A stretch of 55,012 bases of DNA, taken from Rhizobiaceae bacterium (GTDB taxonomy: Bacteria; Pseudomonadota; Alphaproteobacteria; Rhizobiales; Rhizobiaceae). Both the position numbers and the translations under genes were made by a program. The notes below the pieces were generated by a model. The model saw nothing but the letters and a program-made list of their open reading frames with translations. It had not been told where the DNA came from and made no database searches. The DNA lies in NCBI GenBank assembly GCA_028279875.1, contig JANQMU010000088.1:1-55012 (forward strand). Reading direction: 5' to 3'. Positions 8,051 to 16,906 of the stretch are shown here, one piece after another; position 1 is the stretch's first letter, and each line of letters begins with the position of its first letter.

Positions 8051-10009
8051 ATGCCCGAAACCGGTCTTGTCGAATTGGGAGTTAAAGCCCGCGCCCAGCT
8101 TGAGGCGGGGCGTTGGGTGCAGGCGGCCACCTTGTTCAGGAAACTGGAGAAGTCGACATCCCTGTCGCCCCGTGAAAACGTCTATTACGGGGTCGCGCTG
8201 ACCAATCTCAACGAGGTCGACAAGGCGCTCAACCGCTTTACCGACACCGCGCTGGCATCCTCGAACCGGCGCAGATTCGTGCGCCGCCGCGCCGTCGTTC
8301 CGCAACTGCAGAGCAGGAACTACGCCAATGCCGAGGCAGTGCTGCAGCGCCTGCTGGAGATCGCGCCGGACAATGTCGCCAATCTCGGCTCGCTCGCGAC
8401 GGTATTTCTGCGCGAGGAACGGGACACCGAAGCCCTCGGCTGCCTGAAAAAGGCCTATACGCTAAACCCGGACAGCACAGCGCTGCGCGGCCGCCTTTTG
8501 CAGACCTACATCCGGATGGAGGATGTGACCGGCGCCTGTGAATTCGCCCTGGCGGAAAAACACCGATGGCATGAAGACCTGCGCTTCGCACAGTCAAGCG
8601 CGGTCGTCTTGCTGGATGCGGACAGGACGGATGAGGCGCTGGGCGCGGCAGACGCAATCATCGCGGCGGAAGCGGGCGATGCCTCCGCCACGGCGGTCGC
8701 CGCCCGGGTCTATCTTCAGGCCACGCAGCCAAAACGGGCTTTGGAAGTCTGCCGGACCGCGCTGCACGCCAAAACCGGAACCGCCGAAATCCGCTACATC
8801 ATGGCGCTGGCCTGCAACCGGATGGCGCACGATTCGAGCATTGCGATGCATCATCTCAGAGCCGGCCTGGCGTGCGATGCAAATCACGTCCAAAGCGCCC
8901 GGATGCTGGGCCGGCTGTTGATAGAGGCCGGTGATTTCAAATCCGCAATTCCGGTGCTGCAGGACGCCCTGCGCATGGAACCCGACCGTATGGCCATCCG
9001 CATTGATCTCGCCCGCACATTCCATGTCCTGGGCCGCCGCGGCGACGCGGCAGACGCCTTCAGTGCGGCACTTCGCGATACCGACAAGCCGGAAAGCTGG
9101 ACGCCGATGGCCGTGTCGGCCCTGATTGCCGCAGGACGGACAGACGAGGCCGAAGCCGAATTCGCCGTCTACCGGAAGCGCAAGGCGAAGGGGCTGCCCA
9201 AGACACTGGCTTGCGGGCTGCAGGAACTCGCCGATCAGGAAGATGGCACGGACACCGCTTCGGAACGCCTCGACTGGGCGTGGACCATCGCCGGACACCC
9301 ACCCGGCAAGCAGGCAGCAGCCGATCGGGCTGCCTGGCGGCGGGCTGCCCTGTGGGGACACGGAGCGGACGCTCTGATATCCGACTGGGCGCAATGCAGG
9401 CCCCACAGGCACCGGGAACTGGCGGATCTGATCGACATCGGCGACCGGACACGCCGTCTGATCCAGCGCGCCATGTCGCGGGGCAAGGGCGCCATCATTG
9501 CAACCGCGCATATGGGCCCGCTGGCGTCAGCACCATTTGCCCTGCAGAAGCTGGGTGTTCCGTACCGATGGCTCGCACCGGTCCCGCATATCTCACCAGT
9601 GAACCGCATGGGCGCGCTGATTTCCACCCACGAACTGCCCAGCCTGGACATCACCTTCCAGTTCTTCCAGGCGCTGGCGCGTGGCTTCGCGGTAGCGGTT
9701 GCGGTCGACGGCGCGACGGATCCCTCGGCACCGACCATGACCTTCGAGGGGCGCAAAATCCCCTACTCCGATTTCGCGGCGCGGGCGGCCTACAGGCATC
9801 AGGTCACATCGTTCTTCGCCATGCCCCGTTGGCGCGACCGGCGCATCGAGTGGATTCTCAAGCCCATGCCTGCTCCGCAACGCAACGAACCGCTTGAGCC
9901 CTTCCTGTCCCGCTGGGCCGACGCCTATCGCGCCCACCTCAAAAACGGCTTTGCCCTGCCCCCGGAAAACCTTCGCATGCGTGGCGGACTGTGGCGCTCG
10001 ATGCGATGA
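8051..10009 (+). CDS. TPR-repeat protein with C-terminal lipid A acyltransferase-like (LpxL/HtrB-type) domain
   Basis: A 652-residue protein with no signal peptide. Residues about 1-390 are helical tetratricopeptide-type repeats (AEAVLQRLLEIAPDNVANL, ALGCLKKAYTLNPDSTAL, SAIPVLQDALRMEPDRMAI). The C-terminal third recalls the LpxL/HtrB acyltransferase fold: GAIIATAHMGPLASAPFAL (His near residue 486) stands where the catalytic HX4(D/E) motif is expected, although the usual acidic residue is not obvious, and a VDGATDPSAPTMTFEG segment resembles the downstream LABLAT region. ATG at 8051 has GGAGG ten bases upstream and is preferred to a GTG at 8030. It is the first gene of the glycolipid region. 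The family call for the C-terminus is tentative. Confidence 0.65.
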   Translation: MPETGLVELGVKARAQLEAGRWVQAATLFRKLEKSTSLSPRENVYYGVALTNLNEVDKALNRFTDTALASSNRRRFVRRRAVVPQLQSRNYANAEAVLQRLLEIAPDNVANLGSLATVFLREERDTEALGCLKKAYTLNPDSTALRGRLLQTYIRMEDVTGACEFALAEKHRWHEDLRFAQSSAVVLLDADRTDEALGAADAIIAAEAGDASATAVAARVYLQATQPKRALEVCRTALHAKTGTAEIRYIMALACNRMAHDSSIAMHHLRAGLACDANHVQSARMLGRLLIEAGDFKSAIPVLQDALRMEPDRMAIRIDLARTFHVLGRRGDAADAFSAALRDTDKPESWTPMAVSALIAAGRTDEAEAEFAVYRKRKAKGLPKTLACGLQELADQEDGTDTASERLDWAWTIAGHPPGKQAAADRAAWRRAALWGHGADALISDWAQCRPHRHRELADLIDIGDRTRRLIQRAMSRGKGAIIATAHMGPLASAPFALQKLGVPYRWLAPVPHISPVNRMGALISTHELPSLDITFQFFQALARGFAVAVAVDGATDPSAPTMTFEGRKIPYSDFAARAAYRHQVTSFFAMPRWRDRRIEWILKPMPAPQRNEPLEPFLSRWADAYRAHLKNGFALPPENLRMRGGLWRSMR

Positions 10010-10079
10010 TCCGCGCCTGAGCGAAACCCCCGATCTGTCGAGCTTCGGCTCTGCGCACCCATTTCGCCGCGCTTGTCCA

Positions 10080-10107
10080 TTGACCGAAATCCGGTTTTCC
10101 ATATGGT
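10080..10107 (+). promoter_or_regulatory. possible sigma-70-type promoter for the tandem ArnT-like genes
   Basis: TTGACC (10080-10085, five of six consensus bases) and TATGGT (10102-10107, four of six) are separated by 16 bp in the 173-bp gap before the first ArnT-like gene. The predicted transcript would start near 10114, about 70 bases before the GTG. The match is reasonable, but such pairs also arise by chance. Confidence 0.35.
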
Positions 10108-10182
10108 GGGCCCGTTGCGCGCCCGGCGAGGCGTGTCGCGCGGAAATCTGGGATCGGATCGGCCGATGGGAAGGGCAGAGCG

Positions 10183-11889
10183 GTGAACAGCGACACGTCG
10201 CTTGTCGGCAAAGATACGGCCGAGAGTCAACAACCGTTCCTGAGCTTCGTCTGGCAATGGATGATCCGCCATCCGCTTCTCTCGGTTGCCCTGATCCTCG
10301 CCATCCAGACGGTTCCGACACTGTGGAGCCGCGATCTGAGACCAGTCGATGAGCTCCGTCACGCGGCGGTGCTGATCGAGATGCTGGACCATGGCAACTG
10401 GCTCGCACTTCATCTCAATGGCGCGTTCTATCCCGACAAGCCGCCCGTTTTTTTCTGGTTTGCCGCCGCAATTGTCTGGCTCTTTCAAACGGACAGCGCG
10501 CCGATCTTTTTCCTGATAACGGCGGTTTCCGGCGGCTTGCTTCTTCTTGCCACCTACCAGATGGCAAGGCTCGTGGGCCACGGCTCGAAACAGTTCGGTC
10601 TGATCGCGTGCCTGCTGTTGCTGGCCAACGCTTTCTTTATCGAGCGAACACACTATCCGAGGATGGACCTGCTGTTCAGCACGTTCATATCGCTCAGCCT
10701 GACGGCCTTTTTTGTGGCGTTTGAGCGGCATCGCTCAGTGCGCTGGACCCTTGCCGGATTCGGTTTCGCGACGCTGGCCGCCCTGACCAAGGGGCCTTTC
10801 GGTTTCGCGACACCTGCGCTTACGGCAATTCTGTTTCTGGCTGCAACGCGGAACCTGTCGCGGCTGATCGCTAATGACATCGCTCTTGGCACGATTCTAA
10901 CGGTTGCTGTGATGCTGCTCTATTTCGTGGGCCTTTACTGGGCCGAGGGGGAGGCATATCTGCAGCAGATCTTCGGCTATGTCGATGACAAGGCAGGATG
11001 GTCCCTCGGCATCAATTTCGGATTGGACGACTACGCCTATTTCCTTGTCTGGCGCTGGTTGCCCTGGACACTCCTGCTGTTCTTTCTGCCCTGGCGGCGC
11101 ATCCTGCACAGCCTCGCGCCGCGAAACTGGGACAATCGGCAAAATGCCGGATGGATCTATCTGGGGCTCTCCATTGTCTGTACCCTCCTGCCGATCAGCG
11201 TCATCTCCTATGTTCACCCCAATTTCCTGATCATCATCCTTCCGCCGCTTGCCGTTTTGTCGGCCGCCGCGATAGGGCAGATGACATCGGATTCGCAACG
11301 CCGGTTCATCATGATCGTGGCCGGAATCCTGTTCGTCCTGGGCATTGCGTTCCCGATTGTCACCACCGTGGACAGCAGCGTTTTCCTGGTCCCCTATGGC
11401 TATTCATCCGGCGCAATTGCCGTCATCACGGCCATTTTCATGTACCGGATGCGTCGGTCAGGATTTCCGCCTTTCCTGGTGGTCCTGACAGCCGGCGCGA
11501 CATTCATCTCATTGCTGCATTTCATCATCACAAACCCGGCAAGCGACTCCTACAAAAGCACCAGACCCGCCAGCACCGTCATCGCAGATTACATCGACAA
11601 GGGCTACGCACCGTTCAGTTTCGGATATCCGGGCTACGGCAGTTTTTTCCAATATTATGCGGGGCACCGTCTGCCTGAATATGATGATTGGAACAGGCTC
11701 AACGCGGAACTTCGGCACCACGACCGCGCGGTCATCGTGTCATCACAGCGCGCATGGGATAACTGGCCGGACCGCCCACCACAGGCCCGGGTCGTCCATC
11801 GCAGCCCAAGGAACCCGTCCATCGATCACTACGACAATATGAGCAGGGATCCTTATGTCATTGTCCTGGAGAAGCAGAGCGGGCAATGA
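10183..11889 (+). CDS. ArnT-like membrane glycosyltransferase (GT83/PMT fold), copy 1
   Basis: A 568-residue polytopic membrane protein with about a dozen hydrophobic segments and a C-terminal soluble domain. The first periplasmic loop carries RDLRPVDELRHAAV (about residues 50-62), the acidic pair typical of ArnT/PMT enzymes that use polyprenyl-phosphate-linked sugars, and then FYPDKPPVFFW near residue 83. Such enzymes transfer a sugar to a lipid or protein on the periplasmic face. The start is GTG at 10183, with AAGG upstream. Its stop overlaps the start of a close paralogue by 4 bp (ATGA), and the two align across their whole length, so this is a tandem duplication. Sugar and acceptor are unknown. 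Confidence 0.85.
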   Translation: MNSDTSLVGKDTAESQQPFLSFVWQWMIRHPLLSVALILAIQTVPTLWSRDLRPVDELRHAAVLIEMLDHGNWLALHLNGAFYPDKPPVFFWFAAAIVWLFQTDSAPIFFLITAVSGGLLLLATYQMARLVGHGSKQFGLIACLLLLANAFFIERTHYPRMDLLFSTFISLSLTAFFVAFERHRSVRWTLAGFGFATLAALTKGPFGFATPALTAILFLAATRNLSRLIANDIALGTILTVAVMLLYFVGLYWAEGEAYLQQIFGYVDDKAGWSLGINFGLDDYAYFLVWRWLPWTLLLFFLPWRRILHSLAPRNWDNRQNAGWIYLGLSIVCTLLPISVISYVHPNFLIIILPPLAVLSAAAIGQMTSDSQRRFIMIVAGILFVLGIAFPIVTTVDSSVFLVPYGYSSGAIAVITAIFMYRMRRSGFPPFLVVLTAGATFISLLHFIITNPASDSYKSTRPASTVIADYIDKGYAPFSFGYPGYGSFFQYYAGHRLPEYDDWNRLNAELRHHDRAVIVSSQRAWDNWPDRPPQARVVHRSPRNPSIDHYDNMSRDPYVIVLEKQSGQ

Positions 11890-13619
11890 TCGGGTCGGGG
11901 GACAGGGCGATGACCGGCGACACATCGGCCAAAGCAGGTCCGGATGCCGGAGACAACAGAGGATCGCCGTTCTTTTGGGACGTCATATGGCAGTGGATGG
12001 TCCGCCATCCCATCGCTTCGGCACTGCTCATTCTCGCTGTCCAGACAATCCCCACAATCTGGAGCCGGGACCTGAAACCGGTTGACGAACTCCGCCACGC
12101 CGCGGTTCTGGTGGAACTGCTGGACCATGGCAACTGGCTGGCGCTTCACATGAACGGCGAATTCTACCCGGACAAGCCGCCCGTTTATTTCTGGCTGCTT
12201 GCAGCTTTTACCTGGCTTCTCGGCTTCAGCGGCCCGCCGATCTTTTTCCTCGTGACGGCTTTTTCCGCCGGCCTGCTTTTGATCGCGACCTATCAAATGG
12301 CAAGGCTTGTCGGGCGTGGCTCCAGCGAGTTCGGATTAATCGCCTGCCTGATCGTGCTGACCAATGTCTTTTTTATCGAGCGAACCCACTACCCCCGGAT
12401 GGACATGCTGTTCAGCACGTTCATCTCGCTCAGCCTGACTGCCTTTTTTGTCGGATTCGGACGTCGGAAATCCTCGCCTTGGACGCTTGCCGGCTTCGGA
12501 TTGGCCACCCTCGCGGCGCTCACGAAGGGCCCCTTCGGATTGCTGATCCCACTGCTGACGTCGGCTGCATATCTGGCATTCACCAGAAATCTGCGCCGAC
12601 TGATTGCATGGGACGTCGCACTCGGCATCGTGCTCTGCGCAACTGTGCTGCTGCTCTACTTTCTGGGCCTTTATTGGTTTGGGGGAGAAGCCTATTTCCA
12701 ACAGATGTTCGGCTATGTGGACGAAAAGGCGGGTTGGTCATTCGGACTTGATTTCCGGTTGCTCGATTATGCCAATCTTCTTTGGTCCCGCTGGCTGCCA
12801 TGGACCCTGCTGCTCTTTTTTGTCCCATGGCGACGCCTTCTGCGGGGCGTGACGGCCGGCGTGTTTCAGAAACCGCAATCCGCCGGTTGGGCCTATCTCG
12901 GCCTCGCCGTTCTGTGCACGCTAGTGCCACTCAGCCTGATTTCCTATGTCAATCCCAATTTCCTGATCATCATTCTTCCGCCGCTTGCCGTGCTGTCGGC
13001 TGCCGTGGTCGTGCAATTGTCAGCCAGGTCACTCCGCTTGCTGGTCATCGTCCTGGCCTGTATCATGCTGATCGTGGGAATCGTCCTGCCAATCATAACA
13101 GCCACCAACAAGGGATTGTTCCTGGTCACCTACGGATATGTTCCCGGTGCCGTGGCGGTCGCAACCGCAATACTCCTGCTGGCAACCAGCCGTCGGGGAA
13201 TGGCGCCGTTCCTGTTGATCCTCACAGCCGGCACCACTTTGATAGTGCTGATTCATTTCAACGTCACCCAAACCGATCACAACAGGTTCAAAAGCACGAG
13301 ACCGCCCGCCGCGGTCCTCGCCGAATATGTCGAAAAGGGCTACACGCCTTTCAGCTTTGGCTATGTGGGATACGGCGCTTTCTTTCAGTTCTATTCACGG
13401 CAAAGATCCCCGGACTATGAAGACTGGGACAAGCTTGGACGCGAGCTCCAACGACACGACCGTGCGGTGATCATTACGTCCAGACGGGCCTGGGAACTCT
13501 GGTCGAATCGCCCGCCGCAAGCGCGCGTCGTCCACCGCAGCCCGATAAACACGTCCCTGTATGATGGCTACGACTGGATGAACAATGAACCTTATGTCAT
13601 CGCCGTCGAGAACAAATAG
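11886..13619 (+). CDS. ArnT-like membrane glycosyltransferase (GT83/PMT fold), copy 2
   Basis: A 577-residue paralogue of the preceding gene, with the same WSRDLKPVDELRHAAVL loop (about residues 60-72), FYPDKPPVYFW and the FIERTHYPRMDMLFSTF segment shared almost residue for residue. The N- and C-terminal regions diverge more. The start at 11886 overlaps the upstream stop as ATGA, implying translational coupling; a second in-frame ATG at 11910 with GGGGAC before it is an alternative. Retention of two co-expressed copies suggests two different acceptors or successive positions on one glycan. The gene ends 31 bp from the convergent PII-like gene. Confidence 0.85.
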   Translation: MIGSGDRAMTGDTSAKAGPDAGDNRGSPFFWDVIWQWMVRHPIASALLILAVQTIPTIWSRDLKPVDELRHAAVLVELLDHGNWLALHMNGEFYPDKPPVYFWLLAAFTWLLGFSGPPIFFLVTAFSAGLLLIATYQMARLVGRGSSEFGLIACLIVLTNVFFIERTHYPRMDMLFSTFISLSLTAFFVGFGRRKSSPWTLAGFGLATLAALTKGPFGLLIPLLTSAAYLAFTRNLRRLIAWDVALGIVLCATVLLLYFLGLYWFGGEAYFQQMFGYVDEKAGWSFGLDFRLLDYANLLWSRWLPWTLLLFFVPWRRLLRGVTAGVFQKPQSAGWAYLGLAVLCTLVPLSLISYVNPNFLIIILPPLAVLSAAVVVQLSARSLRLLVIVLACIMLIVGIVLPIITATNKGLFLVTYGYVPGAVAVATAILLLATSRRGMAPFLLILTAGTTLIVLIHFNVTQTDHNRFKSTRPPAAVLAEYVEKGYTPFSFGYVGYGAFFQFYSRQRSPDYEDWDKLGRELQRHDRAVIITSRRAWELWSNRPPQARVVHRSPINTSLYDGYDWMNNEPYVIAVENK

Positions 13620-13650
13620 CGACGGACCCGAACATAAAATGGTCGCTGGG

Positions 13651-13956
13651 CTAAAACCGACCGGGCCGCAGAACCTGAACATCTGAAATACTGACGACGC
13701 CGATATGTTCGGCCAGCAGATCGGACAGTTCCTCCAGAACGGTATCGGTCGTCGTTTCATCGCTTATGGCGATCACGACGACCATGTCCCGGCTGCCGGA
13801 AATGTCCGTATCCCGCTGCCAGCGATTGCCGTTGCCGAACCCGGCCAGCGCCGGCACCACCGTATAGCCGGTCACCCCGGACGCCTCGAACAACCGGCAT
13901 GCGCGCCTATACGCCATGCGTTCGATGATCAGTTCGATCCTTTTTTTGATATGCAT
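13651..13956 (-). CDS. SbtB-like PII-family regulatory protein
   Basis: A 101-residue protein with the small alpha/beta PII-like ferredoxin fold, recognisable from IELIIERMAYRRACRLFEASGVTGYTVVPALAGFG at the start and SRDMVVVIAISDE in the middle. The variable loop sequence GFGNGNRWQRD sits where the PII T-loop is expected. In cyanobacteria such proteins (SbtB) bind adenyl nucleotides and gate the bicarbonate transporter SbtA. Here the gene lies 12 bp downstream of an sbtA homologue on the same strand, with AGGAAAG before the ATG, so the same partnership is likely. Canonical PII GlnB/GlnK signatures are missing, so it is not a nitrogen regulator of that type. Confidence 0.75.
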   Translation of the reverse strand: MHIKKRIELIIERMAYRRACRLFEASGVTGYTVVPALAGFGNGNRWQRDTDISGSRDMVVVIAISDETTTDTVLEELSDLLAEHIGVVSISDVQVLRPGRF

Positions 13957-13968
13957 GGGCTCGCTTTC

Positions 13969-14946
13969 CTAAGGGCTGACAAGGTTGGCAAGAAAAATAT
14001 AGATCGGAATGCCAAGCGTGACGTTGAAAGGAAACGTGATGCCGAGGGAGAGCGTCAGATAGATTGACGGCCTGGCCTTCGGAAGCGCCAGACGCATGGC
14101 GGCCGGAACGGCGATATAGGAAGCAGAGGCTGCCAGCGTGATGAAAAGCGCCGCATCACCCGCATCCATACGCAGAAGATAGCAGACGAGAGCAGCAATG
14201 GCGGCGGAGATCAGCGGCATATAGAGGCCGAAGGCGATGGTCGGCACATCGAGCTGACGCCAGCCCTGACGCAGACCGCGCCCGGCCGAAAGGCCCATAT
14301 CAAGCAGGAACAGGCACAAAACGCCCTGAAAGGGCGCGACAAAGAACGGCGCGACCTTCTCCACGCCCTCCTCGCCGGCGATCCAGCCGATCAGCAGCGC
14401 CCCGACCAGAACCACCACCGACGCATTGAGCAGCACTTCACGGACCAGTTCGCCGCGTTCGGAGCCGACAACCGGCTGCGCCGTTTCACCGCCGCGGCTG
14501 ACCAGCAGCAGCGCGCTGATGATAGCCGGCGTCTCCATCAACGCCGCGAGCGCCACCAGGTGGCCGGATGTTTCAAATCCGCTGAGCCGCACGGCCTCGG
14601 TTGCCGCAACGAATGTGACGATCGATATCGATCCGTAATGGGCGGCGGCCGCCGCCGCATCGATCCGGCCGAGCTGGCTTGTCATCATCAGTAGTCGGAA
14701 AGCGATCAGCGGGATCACGAAAGACAGGACGATTCCGGCCGCGAACACCAGCCCGACATCGAATGTCAGCTGGTTTTTCGACATCTCGACCCCGCCTTTG
14801 AGCCCGATCGCCATCATCAGATAGATGGCCAGCCCCTTGGCGAACGCCTCCGGCACACTCATCTGGGAACGCAGAAGGGAAGCAGCCAGTCCCAGCAGAA
14901 AAAACAGGATGATGGGAGAAAGAATGGTCGAAAGGGCTGCTTCCAT
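13969..14946 (-). CDS. sbtA: SbtA-like sodium-dependent bicarbonate permease
   Basis: A 325-residue integral membrane protein with about ten transmembrane segments in two inverted halves, matching the SbtA (DUF897) family. Marks include AIGLKGGVEMSKNQLTFD, AAAHYGSISIVTFVAATEA with the polar residues expected of the substrate site, and ASASYIAVPAAMRLALPKA in the second half. It would import bicarbonate with sodium. An upstream open frame extends to 15213, but MEAALSTILSP at 14946 matches the family N-terminus and is preferred. It is followed by the PII-like sbtB gene. The pair is flanked on both sides by glycosyltransferase genes and looks like a separate two-gene insertion. Confidence 0.83.
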   Translation of the reverse strand: MEAALSTILSPIILFFLLGLAASLLRSQMSVPEAFAKGLAIYLMMAIGLKGGVEMSKNQLTFDVGLVFAAGIVLSFVIPLIAFRLLMMTSQLGRIDAAAAAAHYGSISIVTFVAATEAVRLSGFETSGHLVALAALMETPAIISALLLVSRGGETAQPVVGSERGELVREVLLNASVVVLVGALLIGWIAGEEGVEKVAPFFVAPFQGVLCLFLLDMGLSAGRGLRQGWRQLDVPTIAFGLYMPLISAAIAALVCYLLRMDAGDAALFITLAASASYIAVPAAMRLALPKARPSIYLTLSLGITFPFNVTLGIPIYIFLANLVSP

Positions 14947-15166
14947 GGATGTCTCGATATCCTCGCTGAGATGGCCGGCACGCCGATGTCTACCCGTTTC
15001 CACCCCGCTTTGGAACACGCAATCAGCCGTTTTCCGGGCATTCGCGCCATCCGGTCGCAGCCAGTGTTTGCGGATTTCCCCGTTTGGCGCTACACGCTTG
15101 GCAAATACCGTGATCGCGGAAATCCTCGCCAGCCGTTGAAAGGCCCTTCCTGCAGGGCGGGACGGG

Positions 15167-15916
15167 ATGACCGCCGATGAAAAGCGCCAGACCGTCATGA
15201 CAGCCGACACCAAGGTCTATGTGAGCCTCACGACAATTCCCGCCCGGGTCCCGGGCATCGAAGCATGCATCCGGTCCCTGCATGAACAGTCGATCAGGCC
15301 GAAGGCGATATTTCTTTGCATCCCGCGGCACTACAGGTCACATGGCGAGGCGGTAGACGTTCCGGATTCCCTGCTGGAAAAATATCCGCTGTTGAAGATC
15401 GTGCGCTGCGCCGAGGACTTCGGCCCAGGCACCAAAATTCTCGGCAGTCTGGATCTGGTCGGACGCGACCCGAACACGCTTGTCGTGCTGGTCGACGACG
15501 ACTCGACCTATGAGAACTATATGCTGGAGGAATTCGTCCGCGCCTTCCGTGCCGACCAACACCGTGCCTATTCGTTCTTCGTTTTCAGATATCGAGGCAT
15601 TCAGGTCGGCCAGGGCTGTGACGGCCTCGCAATACCGGCTGCCCTGCTCGGTGGCCTGCGATCCTATTTCGAGAAAATCCGCGGCAATGACCACGCGTTT
15701 TTCGTCGACGATCTCTGGCTATCGCACTATCTGCAACGAATCGGCGCACCGGTCGCAAGCCTTCGGAAGAGAATCCGCGGCGGCCGGTTTTTCAAGGGGA
15801 CCATCTATCACATCTACAACGAAGCCGATGCCCTGCGCAGCTTAAAGGGCAAATTCAGACGCTGGACCTGTATGGCCGAAACGCGAAAGCTGCTAAGGCG
15901 TGAATTCGGATTGTAG
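15167..15916 (+). CDS. GT-A-type glycosyltransferase-like protein
   Basis: A 249-residue soluble protein beginning KVYVSLTTIPARVPGIEACIRSLHEQS, typical of small bacterial glycosyltransferases with a GT-A fold. The likely nucleotide-sugar/metal motif is LVVLVDDDSTYENY (about residues 101-115), and HAFFVDDLWLSHYL follows where the acceptor-side acidic residue is expected. No membrane segment is evident. The start is ATG at 15167; an in-frame ATG at 15197 is also possible because neither has a strong ribosome-binding site. The gene is followed after 20 bp by an SDR epimerase, so the two probably form a pair for sugar transfer and sugar-nucleotide modification. Confidence 0.72.
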   Translation: MTADEKRQTVMTADTKVYVSLTTIPARVPGIEACIRSLHEQSIRPKAIFLCIPRHYRSHGEAVDVPDSLLEKYPLLKIVRCAEDFGPGTKILGSLDLVGRDPNTLVVLVDDDSTYENYMLEEFVRAFRADQHRAYSFFVFRYRGIQVGQGCDGLAIPAALLGGLRSYFEKIRGNDHAFFVDDLWLSHYLQRIGAPVASLRKRIRGGRFFKGTIYHIYNEADALRSLKGKFRRWTCMAETRKLLRREFGL

Positions 15917-15936
15917 GCCGTGCATATGGAATCCCC

Positions 15937-16896
15937 ATGCGTATCCTGATCACCGGTGCCAGTGGCTGCGTCGGCCAGTACATCATCGAAGAATTGCTGG
16001 CCGAAACCGGCCACGATCTGGTGCTGCTGCTTCGCGACCGCAACCGGCTGCCCCTGCCCGATGGTTCGGGTTCCAGGGTCGAGATCATCGAAGGCGATCT
16101 GCGTGATGCGGCGCACAACACCTCGGCGCTGCGCGATGTCGACGTCGCCATATTGCTGGCGACGGCCTGGGGCGGGGATGACACGTTCGACATCACCGTC
16201 AAAGCCAATCTCGCCCTGGCGGACAATCTGACGGCGCAAGGATGCCGCCGCATTCTTTATTTCGCCACCGCCAGCGTCCTGACCTCAGAGGGTGAACTGT
16301 CCCGCGACGCGCACGAGCTCGGCACCGATTACATCCGCGCCAAATGGACCCTTGTGCGGGAACTGGAAAGCCGCGCCGATACGGCACATGTCATCGGCCT
16401 GTTCCCGACCCTTGTTGTCGGTGGCCGGTTGCGGCAGCCGTCCAGGCCCCTGTCCCATTTCGCCAAACTGATTAAGCAGGTGGCCGGCTGGATGTGGATC
16501 GGCCGGTTCTTCAGCGCGCCCGGACGTTTTCACGTCATCCATGCCGGCGACATCGCCATCATGGTGCGCTTCCTGGCCGAACGGGAACCGGCGCAACATG
16601 ACGGATGGGAACGGATCGTTCTCGGCAATCCGGCAAGGACCGTCAATCAGCTTTCGGCTGAATTGTGCCGACACATCGGCCGGACCGCCCGTCAGCGAAT
16701 ACCGTTGTCGCCTCGGCTTGCCGATTTTTTCATCCGGGTCTTTCGCATCCAATTGTCCCCATGGGACAGATATTGCATGGATCATCCCGACCAGTCCTAT
16801 GCCGACGCCAAATGCCCCGCATCCTTCGGTCTGGATGCCGTCGCGCCGGAACTGGCGGACGGTCTGGCCGATATCGGAATCCCGGGACGGCCATAG
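15937..16896 (+). CDS. NAD(P)-dependent SDR-family epimerase/dehydratase
   Basis: A 319-residue extended short-chain dehydrogenase. The Rossmann nucleotide motif GASGCVG occupies residues 7-13, and the catalytic YxxxK is in DYIRAKW near residues 132-136, preceded by FATASVLT, which holds the active-site Ser/Thr strand. Such enzymes epimerise or dehydrate nucleotide sugars, or act on small carbonyl compounds; the exact substrate is not evident. It follows a glycosyltransferase gene by 20 bp and ends 10 bp from a convergent GT2 gene, which supports a role in glycan building. Confidence 0.85.
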   Translation: MRILITGASGCVGQYIIEELLAETGHDLVLLLRDRNRLPLPDGSGSRVEIIEGDLRDAAHNTSALRDVDVAILLATAWGGDDTFDITVKANLALADNLTAQGCRRILYFATASVLTSEGELSRDAHELGTDYIRAKWTLVRELESRADTAHVIGLFPTLVVGGRLRQPSRPLSHFAKLIKQVAGWMWIGRFFSAPGRFHVIHAGDIAIMVRFLAEREPAQHDGWERIVLGNPARTVNQLSAELCRHIGRTARQRIPLSPRLADFFIRVFRIQLSPWDRYCMDHPDQSYADAKCPASFGLDAVAPELADGLADIGIPGRP

Positions 16897-16906
16897 TTCG
16901 AGCACA

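Noticed and set aside
13651..13956. Nitrogen-regulatory PII protein (GlnB/GlnK)
   Set aside because: It lacks the GlnB/GlnK T-loop and uridylylation-site signature and is coupled to sbtA, not to amtB or glnA.
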